Source: Branchiostoma floridae
Lineage: Eukaryota > Chordata > Leptocardii > Amphioxiformes > Branchiostomatidae
Assembly: GCF_000003815.2 (NCBI RefSeq)
Contig: NC_049979.1
Coordinates: 12,066,766-12,130,765, forward strand
Length of the DNA: 64,000 nucleotides
Direction: 5' to 3'
Positions 1 through 12,800 of the stretch are shown one piece after another. The notes under the pieces are model-generated. The model was not told the origin of the DNA. It worked only from the letters and a program-made list of their open reading frames with translations, and did not search any database. Made by a program: the position numbers and the translations under genes. Numbering within the stretch: the stretch's first letter is position 1; every line of letters starts with the position of its first letter.

Positions 1-868
1 GTAACAACTGTTACAAGTCTGCAGTTTTTAGTATTCTTTTGATCGGGCTTCCATATCCACCAGAGCTATAATGCTGGTAGTTCTTCAAGCAACTGATTTT
101 TTAAAACTGTCTTTAACTAAGAGATGAAGTGAATTAGGAGATTAAGTTCCATTTTAGTGGTGGTTGAATTTCATCATGTAATGTCAACTCTCATAAATCT
201 GCTGAGTACCCTTTGACTATCACATTAGTAAAAACGTGTTGATTTGAAAGATATCTACTTAACATGTATAAGTATCAGTAACCACCGAGGTCTGAACATC
301 TAAGACCTTTGGGTGTTCCAAACATTCTGAGGAAGGGATAAATAAAAGGCCTTTTTGATGTGGAAGCCGTAGAGAACCTGGCAGAATCATTATCTTTGAG
401 GTTTATCTCTAATGCTAATTATCAACAATGCTAAGATAATAGCTTACCTCTTTTGTAGATCAGCAGCATGAAATGAAAGAAAAGGGACTGTTAGATTGAT
501 TGGATATTTATAATACATGTAAGAAATGAGTTAAGTCATCTATAACTTCTTCACTTTCATTCTTGTAGCATATGATACTAGTCATGCAGGAATGTGTCCT
601 ATTTGCACCCAGACAAGACTTAAAATCAAACAAATACAGGCTTAGTGAGAATCATGGTACATAAAAACAGTAAATGAGAGTGCATAAATGACATCATTAT
701 TCAACAATACACTGCAAAATCGGACATTTACTTGTACTAAAAAAATAGACACACTTTGCTGTGACCTCTGATGTTTACTTTGATGCTAATGTAAGTGTTA
801 TGAACCCAAATGAATCTACAGCATATCATATGTAGGTAGATTAACTGGCTTGGCCTATCTTTGCTTAC
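1..868. other. RASGRP intron, AT-rich, nothing recognised
   Basis: Sequence 3' of the last visible RASGRP exon on its own strand. No coding exon with splice sites and no clear repeat seen. Confidence 0.5.
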
Positions 869-3800
869 AGGATGGGGATTTTGAAGCCTTTACACTCGCT
901 GAGCTGCTTTCTGTAGTTTGCAAAGTTACCGTTGGATGATAACATTTCAGTCATCTCATGCAGAGCCTGAAAAAGAGGAAAGAAAACAGATCACTCATTC
1001 AGTTCACTTCCCTTTATTTACCTTTCCTAGCCTGGGTACCATTCGGGTAGGAGTTTGCTCCTGCTACCGGTCTGGGGAACAGTGAAATCAAACCTTTTGG
1101 TGGTGATGTCAGTTAATGATGGAATTACAGATTGGGTTTTAGAGCGCTCGCTCGAACAGGCGTTCCAACATCAAGCGGACAGAGGATGTTTGGGGTGTTG
1201 GAGGGCCTGTTTGAACGAGTGCTTGAACCCATTTCTTAATTCGCTCGTGTTTATTGACCAATCAGTGCCATCATCCAAAATTTGGACAATTCCAGACATT
1301 AGAGATGTCAAGGTTCACAGACGGAATAGAAAATAACTGACTGTATAGGATAAAATAAAAGCAAGAGCAAGAAGTGACTGTATGTTGTGTATGATAAACA
1401 TTGGAGCAAACTACTATCCAGATGGTACCCAGGCTTTACCTTCCAAGGGTGTTGAGCTGCCTTTCCGATAGCCCTGGATCACCAAGGCACACATGAACAG
1501 ACTTTGTTTTTACCTTAGATCATGTTGGGGATCAGTGTCAAACTGTCATATTTACCCACTTTTTTGTTATGATTATTCCACCAACCTACCTAAGAAACAA
1601 TAGCCATTCTTATAATTACTATCTTCAGTTCTTGAAAAGTCACCAAGCTGATCTTACACCCACTGTTTGGAGTAATCACTATTGGTTAGTCGAGTATGGC
1701 TTCTTCTTCGTGAAGCCAATTGTTAGTCGAGGAAGGTTTCATCTTTGCCACTCCTTCGTTAGTTAATTGGCCTCACAGCTGTTGTCCAAAGGCTGTGACT
1801 TCATTGTGCCCTTTGGGATGTTCACGTACATGTTTGCAATTGCCTCCACTGGGCCTTCCTATGGGGCCATTGATATGTATATATAGTAGAGTTTGGCAAA
1901 AATAAGATGAATAATTGGTATGAGAGGGTCAGTTTGCAAAATCAATAATAGTGAGTCTGGTAGAGAATACAAAAGAAATGTACATAATGCACCGCATGGT
2001 ATGGCTCCAAGTTTATAACTTCAGTTGCAAAAGCCGTTGCCTCAAAGAAAGGCTGCATTTTGATGACTTTTTTCTTAACAAATGTCTTCTAGGACTTATC
2101 CAGAGTTATCACCTGGCTTGAGTAGTGTTTGGTACATTTCTGTGCGCTGATGGACCCTTTCTTATCTCAAAGTCCTTATCATCATCATCATTTTTCATCC
2201 CTTCCTGGAGTGCAGCATTCAGAGTTCAGACTTTTATGTACGGGTTCATATCTATTTGAAATAGCTTACCAAAGGCATACAATTTGCTACTATTAAATAT
2301 ATTAAAGACTAAGTTTTGGCAGGAGCTTCTTACCCGTCGTATGATATGTCAGACAATTTGAATGTAGTTTGTAAAGTAGCTGTACGGGTAAAAAGTTTAA
2401 TGTAAATTGCATGTAAATTGTTCGTAATTGTGATTGCGTGTAGATTGTCCAGACAGACTAGCTACATGTACATTCCAACATTAGCTAATGGACAGAATAA
2501 AATATACAAGTACATTTGTGTCAAAGTCTCCAGTTGGTACATTCTGCCCTTCATGGCTATTGGATCTTCTCTGGCCAAATTTGTTTAGGTTTCAAATATT
2601 TTTGACATGATGCCCAACACTTCCTTTTTTTATGCTTCTTCTTGAATACAAGAAAACTGAACACAGATGACTTTTAACAGGTTTACACATACTGGGAACC
2701 TAAAACTTCAAATAGCCTGCCCAAGTAAGCTGTGTGGTGTCAGTACTGACCCATCAAGGGAAAATCATAATCAGCCCCAGCAACTTCGATAGACACTGTA
2801 GACTTTCATGCCCGTAGCCAGGATTTGGGTTGGGGGGTTCTTTTTAGTACTTGTGGACCATCGAGCACCGCAGGCGCGTGAGCTGTCTAGGGGGGTCAGG
2901 GGGCATGTTCCCCCGGAAAAAAAATTAAATATTGACCCTCTGAAACGCCATTTCCTGCATTTTGATGGGCAAAATTTGCTGGCTAAGTTTAATGGAATTT
3001 CTATTGAAATACACAAGACTTTTGGCATAAGTCTTTGAGGCCGACTCCCCCAACATATTTTCATTATGTCCGATACCAATGGCACAAGGCTTTGCAATGG
3101 AGGTCCGGGGGAATTTTGAAATCTGGACCCTCTGAAAAGCCATTTCCTGCACTTTCCGAGGCAAATTTTGCTAATAGACTCACTAAGATTGAATGAAATA
3201 TCTATCAGTGAAAAATGCAAATCAGTCATGCCTTTGGAAAAAAATCTTGACATGAAAAAGTGGACCTTCAAGCGTGAAAAAGCGGACCTTTGATCGTGTG
3301 GGGGGGGTTCTTCCGAACCCCCCTTGGCTACAGGCATGACTTTTGGGGATTGTAATATCATCACAGAAACTAGAACACCTCACTGGTTTTAAGGTCCCTA
3401 GATCCACTAAATCCATCTTTGAGATGAAGAGATTCTTGCGTAAGCAGGCTGCGAACTAAAAGCAAATGCACAGGCAGTATAGACCAATTCCCATTCCTAC
3501 TTCGGCAAGGTTAACTACCCTTCACACTGCTATGTCTCTCAAGGCTTAGCCACAAATAATTGCTACTATTTTGGGGAAATGGTTTAAGGTAAAGATCCCA
3601 TAGCTTTCCAGACGCTACAGGGGCAGTAGCTGTTAATATGCTGTATCCGGGGCACGGTGTTGGAAGGTAATTTTCGGCACAAAATCAGTCGGTTTTGCAT
3701 CTGTTACATAACTGTAAGCATGAAGTCCATACTTGATTTTGGTATTCTGGACAAGAAGCAAGAAATGAAAGCTAAAACTTACGGAGTCTCATTTTTGTCT

Positions 3801-6800
3801 GTTTGGGCCAAGGGCTTACCAGCATACAAATTTTGAAATCTTTACAGACATCAGAATATAGGAACTAGAGTTCGGTGAACTCATACCTCCATGAAAATTT
3901 AGAGCTTTTGTAAATTTCATGCAATTGACTAACACATTAACATAATTTATGCGTTGTGTTGTTCATCATTGACTAACGTACAGATGTCACAAGTATAAAA
4001 TTCCAATCATTAGACATAAAGCGGCTTTGCAATTTTTACATAAATTATGCAACTAAGTTCCTCATTAACATATTTGGTATCTGCTTATTTTCCATCTATC
4101 ATAATTAATAAGTGTTACATTTATTGAAGTCCAGTTATTGCTAATAATGGTATTATATAATTTCCTCATTAATTATGCAAATAAGGTCCTCATTTGCATA
4201 ACGTGTATATCATTATGAACACCTTTGCCTAAGCTACCTGCACCCCTAAAATGATGCCAATCCGTCAATCCTTTCTGCATTTATCCTCTTTGGAATGTCT
4301 TGACAAAAACGCCCCTGCAGTTCCGAAATTACATGTTAGGGGGCTGAAATCTGCCCCACTTTGTCATGACACTGCAAGCTATCTACCACCTAAATGTCAA
4401 GACCATATCATGTCCGGGACAAGAGATACATTGAAAAAACTGCTATGATAGAATATTCTAATTAATTATGCAAATGTACTCCTATTTTGCATGATTAGCA
4501 TTTTATCTTGTACAACATTGTCTAAGGTACCTACATACCAAAAATCATGAAAATCCATTGTTCCCTTCTTGAGTTACTGTAAATGCAGAAATGTTCGCGG
4601 TGGATTAATGTTCACGGTTTTCGCGTTGACCACTTCACCGCGAACTTAAATCCACCGCGAAAATTTTTCTATTGTGGTATTAGACTGCAGTCTACGGTGT
4701 TGCCACGAACTAAAAACCACCGCGAAATGTCCTTTATCCCGCTACCGCGAAATTAAATCCCCGCGAACTTAAATGCATTTACAGTATCCTCTTCAGAAGT
4801 TTTTGACAAAAATGCCCCTGCTATCCCAAACCTAGTCGGTAGGGGGCCAAAACTTATGTCACTTATTCCTGAGCAAAAGAGCTATCTAAAACTTAAAAAT
4901 CGTGACCATAGCGTGTTCAGAACATGAGATAGCAAAACCGGAAGTTGTGCTGCAGTATCAAGGGAAGTTGCTAGGGGGCCCAAAATCTAATCACTTCCAG
5001 CTTTCATGGCACCCCACCAACACACCAAGTATGAAACTAATCCATCCTGCCGTTCTTGAGTTATCTTGTTGACAGACACACACTCACACACAAACGCTGG
5101 GTAAAATATAACCTCCATGACATTTCATGGAGGTAATGATGATTATGTGTATGTGCCTGTAATACTCAGAAAAATGTTCTTAAGACAATTCCATCTCTGC
5201 AAATAGAGATAAGATAAGATATGGAGATCCAGGACTTCCAGAAATTTTGAGCTACATGTGTACATCCATAACTCTTCTAATATACATCACTATATAGAAT
5301 GGACTGACGGAACAAGCCAATGCTATACGTACAATGCTATATAAATTCATGACAAGAACTTACAACAATGTCATTTCAGGGCAACAAGAATCAAAATGTT
5401 GATGACAGACTTGGAACAAATCAGCTAGAAAGGCCATGTGCATGCAGAAGTCAGAGATGCTCTTGAGAACATAATCATTCCCATCAGTGAGTGTGATAAA
5501 GGAGCAAAGTGTCCTTCACAGCATGATTAATGAACGGCGCAGAAGCTAATAGTGGCAGCAGCTGTCATTTGCGAAGATGTCTATTTGTCTACGGTGTGTT
5601 GTTGAAGGCTAATTTAGAGGGCAGACGCCAGATTTGTGTTGTGCAGTGGGCGGCTCAAAACTACTGAGAAGACAATAATTATGGTGCCAGTTGAAATATT
5701 TGAAAATCCTTCTTTTTTTTTTAAGTTTGGCCCAATCTGTAGATATTTGGGGTAAGATTGGTAAATATTTGTTCAGTTCAGCAGTTTAGTTGGTAGAAGG
5801 GCAGTAAGTTCTTGGGTCCTGCAAATACTGGTGTAGGGTCAAAGATGGGATTTGTCTCGGAGTGTAAGCTGTACAGCCCCCTATTTTCTTTTACAGTCAT
5901 AAAGTAGACCATTGTGACTTTCCGGTGAAGAAAATCTTTCAGATTGACATTCAGGTCATCATTTTAACAGTCTTAACAAGGCTCCATTGATGAGGCCAAA
6001 CTGTATGCCCTATAACCAATTGTTCTGTTGTCTGTGTATGTATGGGGGCATTGGCTTAAGTTGTTTGGGAGGGGGGGGGGCTTCGTGATTTTTAACTGGG
6101 CGGAGTACAAGCTTCCCAGCATACATTCCTTTCCCAGGATTTTTCCTTTCCTTACGTATTTTCCTTTCCCGGCGTGTTCCCAGTTAAAAATCACAAAAAG
6201 AACTTACGCCAATGCCCCCAGAGAGGCTGGTGAAGGAGGCTAACCTGCACCTTACCCTCAGCACTAGCCCTGTGCAGAATATTAATATTAAGAACTGTGC
6301 CCTGTTTGGATTTTGGCTCATTGTACTAATCATTATCACATGAGAAATGCTACATAAATATTTGAAAAGCTTAACACTTTTACAATGTAAGTTTGATTCA
6401 TGCTTCATATGAAGTAGAAAAAAAACAGTAACTGTATCCTGTTTCTCGACCGTGTGTACCCTAAAAAAACTGCAGACCCTGGCCTTTTGGGTGGGCAGTG
6501 GAGTACATGTACATAGTTTTCAGGTAGAATTTTTATTCAGCCTGCTTCCTATTCAAGTAAAAAAACTGCTTGTCCTATCTAACGAAGGATAAATGTATCC
6601 GATCATAACCATTATGCACAAAATTAAAGATTGACATTGAAAATGTGTTCCCATGGTTTCAGTTCTACTTTATCAAACTACATGTATATCATATCACTAG
6701 AGTTTTGGCCAAAATCTTTGAAAACAAAAGATAATCCCTACTAACCGACCCTAATTTTTTTTAGGACTGAAACAGGAATACAGCTGTTAGATATTTTTTC

Positions 6801-9800
6801 CTTAAGGCCTAAGCTCTATTTTTCTGTTAGAGAGGTGCAGGTAAAATCTGTCTACTGCAGGTGATTTTGAATGTTTATGCAGAAAAAAAAAATTACGATC
6901 TGGATCTTGCTGAATAACTTGTTCTTATGCCCATATAACGTTAATGGTGGGTTGAGCTACACAAAATGTAGTACAAAAGAGCTGAATATATAGTGATATT
7001 GGAGTGATCATATGTCATTGAGTTAGGTGACATAACAATGGCACAATGCACTTTTTTGTATTATGAACTCAATGGTCAGTTTTCAATGCAGAAAACAAAT
7101 TGTGCCACAATAGAAGAGAGCTAAATATAGTGTAGTGAATGCGTGTTATGGAAGGTTTCAGCATTATGAAAAGGGAGAAGATAGAACGAAAGTATAGTAC
7201 AGTACAATGTGTATGAATGTGCAACAACACCAAATAGATACCATGGAATAGGAACTGCTCTTTCTAATATCTGCAGTGTCAATCATGAGCTAAAGGGTAT
7301 CACAATAAACTCAACTCAATCAAAGTATGGTTGACCAATAACACATTGGAGTAAATGTATCTATATCTGTATGGTGCAGCCAGTGGTATCTTACAAGTTG
7401 ATATGATTATGAGTACAATTTATTGAGTTGGCAAACGGTCTAATTTCTCCATAATTTCCACTCTTAAACTTACCTTGTTGATTTCAGCTGGAAGATGGCT
7501 GGCAGTCTTGGTAAGTCTGGCGATGGAGCTGTGACTCAGTCCCCCCACTACTGCCATCAGGGAGTTAAAGTTCTGCAGCTGTCTCAAGGCCTGTACAACA
7601 ATGGAACAAAGAAATCATTATGGCAGTGCACTTGGACCTCTGTCATTATGCAAAAAGTGGCAATTTCTTAACAGCAAAAAGTGCCAAAATTCTGCAATTA
7701 GTATTTTATGTAATGACTCATATGTACAGTATTGGGAAATCGCAATATCTAACTGTGAATCAATCAATCACAACAAGGTGGCACAGAATGAATGAATCAA
7801 TCAAAAATAGTTTATTCTTCAATAGACCTGGCAACACAAGGTTAGGATTGTGTCCATTGTTACATATTGTAAAACTGTTGTTACATTTTTTCAAGTATGA
7901 AATATATACATATATGACAACATATCCTTCACTGTGATACATAAAAACAATTTCTCAAAAGTGTCATATTGTTCTTCCTCACCTTTGCAACATTGACAAA
8001 CTTGGTGATGACCTGTGCCCTGTACTGGGGGGTGGACTTACTCAGGACCATGCACTGCACCCACAAGGACAGGCCGTTAAACAACATGATGGAGCGCTCC
8101 AGACGGGGGTTGTCCTGCAACTTCCCATGGATCGCGTAATTCCTGAAGTCTGAAAACTGACAGAAAAATGGAAATGTGAAAAGTAATAAAGTTACCACAA
8201 TCCAGTTTAGTTCACTGAAGAGCTTTAATGATCCTCTCACTGGGGTGACAGGCACTCTGTAAGTTATTTTACAGGTTCATTATACCAGTTAAATTTCCCT
8301 ACCTTTTTCTCACCAGTACAATCACTAGTGCTCCACTGCTTAATGTCCCATCCTAGGGACTACTATTAAACATAATATACAAACCTGCAATCCAGTAGCA
8401 TGCATGTCGGATGTGTGAATTATTAGACTGAATTATTAGGCTTGTTTGCATAAAGTTTGTAAGACAGTGTAAATTCAAGTTTAAAGGGTAGTGCAGATAC
8501 AAGGACAGGCTATATTAGGCAACACCAATTTTTTTTATTTTTTCCAATTTGAAAGAAAAATGGCTGCAACTCCGGTTGACAAATTTTCACTGACTCTTCT
8601 TGAAAAATAATATAAGTGTCAAATTTCAGTGCCTGTATGTGGTTGTTTTGGATGGTATGTATATTATTTTTTCCAAAATCTGGGCTTTGGTAATCAGGGA
8701 CCTCCCTAAATATTAATTTGTTTCATAAAATGTGCCAAGGAAATCCGAAAACTTATTTTTTAAATCTGTTGTTATTTCTGTTGTGTAACTTCAGTAGGCC
8801 GCTCGATCTCTCCACCGCAGACTTTTTGCAAAATCTATTTCCGACCTGCCAGTCCATTTTTTCGGAAAAAATCCGAGAAGCAGCAAATTAAATTGGTGTG
8901 GCCTTACAGTGGGAACTTATTTTCTATAACATACATTCGCATAATTCCACCAGGTGCCATAATACCGCCACCTCAAAAAACGTTGTTATAGCATAGAGGC
9001 CTTCTCAAGATTGTCTTCAACACCTAAATATTTGAATTGTATTACATTTAAGATATCTAACATTCGGTGTTCGAGACAATCTTTGGAAGACCTCTATACT
9101 AACGTTTTTTGAGGTGGCGGTATAATGGCACCCGGTGGAATTATGATAGTCGATGTTATAGTGAACGGTACATACTCTAAATTTTCCATCAAAGTGTAAT
9201 GTTTCAGATGGGAAGAATGAACCTTCCTTGGTGCTGAAATTTGGAGACCTCATCAGTCAGGGTAAGTGAGTCTGATTAGGGATTAGGAGAGGACACTGGG
9301 ACATCATTAAGAACGTCTTACTCAGCCCATCTCTCTAAGCCCCCATCTACCTCCAAATGTATCAACTCATAAATCATAGCTGTCCGTAGAGCATGTAGAA
9401 AGGTCCACTAAGATTGCTCCCTTAGCCAACGCTTATTAAGTCACCTCCAGGAAATCTCCAATCAGGTTAATCATACCCATAGGAATGATGTAAATTCCCA
9501 CATCAAATCTGTTGAAGATGCGTAAATTGGTGGTATCGGTCTATAAAAGATTTCAAAATCCTTTGGGATGTTCAGCCAGTTTTGCTGGTGGAAGAAGAAT
9601 GTGTTTAGGCCTATCCACAGGTTTTAAAGGAAAGCATCAGAAAATCTTCAATTCATTATTTTCCAGTAGTTTACTCATTAAAAAGTTGATTTACGTCAAT
9701 TTTTACATTAATCCGCCCAATATGACCCTGTAGACACGTTTGAACTTCGCGCTCTCCTCCCCTCTCCCGCCGCGCTGGCCGATGACGTAATGGCCTCGTT

Positions 9801-12800
9801 CTGATTGCCTGCGCGCTGACGTCACAAATCAGAATTGAAACTTCTGGCCATGCCAGCCATTTTGCTCGGTGAACCTCGGTCCCTTCGGCGGGAAATCACT
9901 GACCGCCATTCTGGAAGCCAGTCCGTTGTTGTTGACAATTAACTTCGTGGACCTGTAAGTCGCGTTGTGAGCTGTCTACGAAGCCATATATATAGTCCCC
10001 GGGAGACTGAACATGAATTAGCTTGTCTGCAGCGGGTGAACCGCGCGGCGACGGGACGAAATCAAAACAATGGTTTTTGGGGAGGTTCACGCACCGTGCC
10101 ATTCTGGACTATTACAAGAGCGAGTTCGGGTCAGTTCTTACCTTCTCCTTTCCGAACAGCACAGTGATAATTACACGTAAGCTTCCACGAATTTTGGTTG
10201 AATTCACAGTTGTAGACCTCGTTTGTTCTACTGACAACATACCCTTGATCGCTACATATCGAACAACCCCCTTTTCGCGCCGAAACAGATAGCACCACAA
10301 CTTGTACAGATCGTGCGAGTTACGCCTCGCCTCTCACTTTATTTTCTGTTTCTCGGGTAAATTATCTGGACTGGTCGGTTTTTCAATCATGTAGCTTTGG
10401 CGGAGATTGCTGGGGGTTCATTCAAAACAAATCACGGACTCTGAAACGAAGCCGACATTTCGCGCCATTCACAATGCCGGCCTGTGTTGTATGTAAAAAC
10501 AACAATGCTGTATGTATGTTTCGGCGCGGAAGGGGGATCGTTCGATATGTAGCGATCAAGGGTATGTTGTCAGAGAATGATTTTTTTTTAAGTCCCTGCC
10601 AGTTGGACAATTGTGAATTCAACCAAAATTCGTGGAAGCTTACGTGTAATTATCGCTGTGCTGTCCGGAAAGGAGAAGGTAAGAACTGACCCGAACTCGC
10701 TCTTGTAATAGTCCAGAATGGCACGGTGCGTGAACCTCCCCCACCACCATTGTTTTGATTTCGTTCCGTCGCCGCGCGGTTCACACGCAGGCAAGCTTAT
10801 TCATGTTCAGTCTCCCGGGGACTATGGCTTCGTAGACAGCTCACAATGCGACTTACAGGTCCACGAAAGTAATTTTCAATGACAACAAACTGAACTCCAG
10901 AATGGCGGGGTGATTATTTACCGCTGAGAGGACCGAGGTTCACCGAGCAAAATGGCTGGCTAGAAGTTTCGGATCCGTGACGTCATACAATCTCAGACGA
11001 TCAGAACGAGGCCATTACGTCATCGGCCAGCGCGGCGGGGAGAGGAGGAGAGCGCGAAGTTCAAACGTGTCTACAGGGTCATATTAGGCGGATCAATGTA
11101 AAAATTGACGTACATCAACTTTTTAATGAGTAAACTACTGGAAAATAAAGAATTGAAAATTTTCTGATGCTGTCCTTTAAGCTATGAGCTGTGGGATTTC
11201 TATTTTAATCCAAGCATATAGCCAAAAGGATTTGGAAGGTTTGACGTCAAATAAATAACTTTCCCCCCAAAAAAAACCTTGAGCATTTTGCTGCTGGAAG
11301 ATGAATGTGTCCAGCAGGACCTATTAACAGGTTTCGGCTACAAGCTTTGGGCAATTTATCTTAATCCAAACAGACAATTCAAAGAAGTTGGATGGTTTGA
11401 TGTTACGAGGTTGCATTCACAAAGACGCCTTGTGTAGCGCAGACTGCGCATTAGCTCAAGGATATTAGCTTTTTCTTGGAAAAACTTGACGTAATATGCA
11501 CATTTGTACAAACAAAGCTATCTTAATAACAAGGCTTTATCTTGTCCAATTTCTGTCCTTTATCTTACCTTGGTGCACACCTGTGCACCTGCCACTAATA
11601 AGCATAGAGCAAACTGCTAATAATTCTTTGGATAGGGGGCTAAGCAGAAGATGAGCAAGAAAAATCCTAACACCACTCACTGATATTCTTCTGAAGATTT
11701 TATATTCCAAAACTGTAATCTGTTCTGCTAGCTCGTGCGGCTCCAAGTGGTCGAACACCAGCGACACTTTGTGGCTCCTCTTAACAGAGTTTCTGACAGA
11801 CACCGCTCGCATCCAGTCATAAGATGGCCTGGAACACACAAGCATGACATTCCACTAACTCTGTCTCATGACTTCCCTGTGTGCAGTCAGACTTCCATAA
11901 AGCCCTGGTAACACATAGCTGAACATGGCCTCCCGAGAAAGGTTGAGAGTGGTCTGGGAGCTAGGTTGGCTGTGGTCTGATGGTGTTCGGATTCCCCGGC
12001 GGAATGTTTTGAAGAAGTCTGTGTGGTTTGCTGGTTGTTGGCTGGTGGTTGGGAGCAAGTCAGTAGTGGTCAGGACGTCAGCGTATGTATGGCAGTTAAA
12101 TTTGACTCTTAATCTAGAACTAGTCAGACTGCCCGACCTACCGCCAACCCTTGTTGGCTTAAGTGGACAAAAGCCATGTTTGGCTATGTATAACTGGGGC
12201 TTTAGACAGAACCACTATAGACACACACATAAAGGACGTCCTTGCACACATTTTGTATTAAGGCCACACCAAATCTATTTGTTGCTTTTTAGATTTTAGC
12301 AGAAAAAATTGGACCAACAGGTCAAAAAAAAATTTCGAAAGGTCTGGGATCAGCTTGAATAACACAAAAAACAACAGCCTGAGGAGTTTAATGGCACATT
12401 TTGTCCAATGAACCCCTTCCTTTGATTTGTTTCTAAGGTCCTGAATAAAGAGCATTGTTTTTATACTGAAATATTTTTATACAGAGGAATTTGAGAACAA
12501 ATAAAATTGGTGTGGCCTAACATAAAAAAGATTAACATACATTACACCAAAAAGCCGTTACTCAAGCAACTGGATATGATTTTGGAATCGGTGACCATTT
12601 CCGCTTATAAACTTCATTGACATTTTTTATGGATTTTAAAGAAAAGCACATTATGAAAATTTATCCTAAGGAGAAATTTTCTATGCCTCCCTTGAATGGA
12701 CACTAGAGATGGGCACTCACAGATTAGAGATGTCCACCAGGAGTTTGTGGTTGTTGGCACTGTCTTTGCAGGTCAGCTCTTGGAGGCTCCGAATTTCCCG

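Noticed and set aside
10474..10689. Frame starting [11 protein letters not shown] as a THAP zinc finger
   Set aside because: Only the first cysteines resemble THAP; the spaced Trp, Pro and Cys-x2-His are not seen and the next exon-like piece hits a stop.
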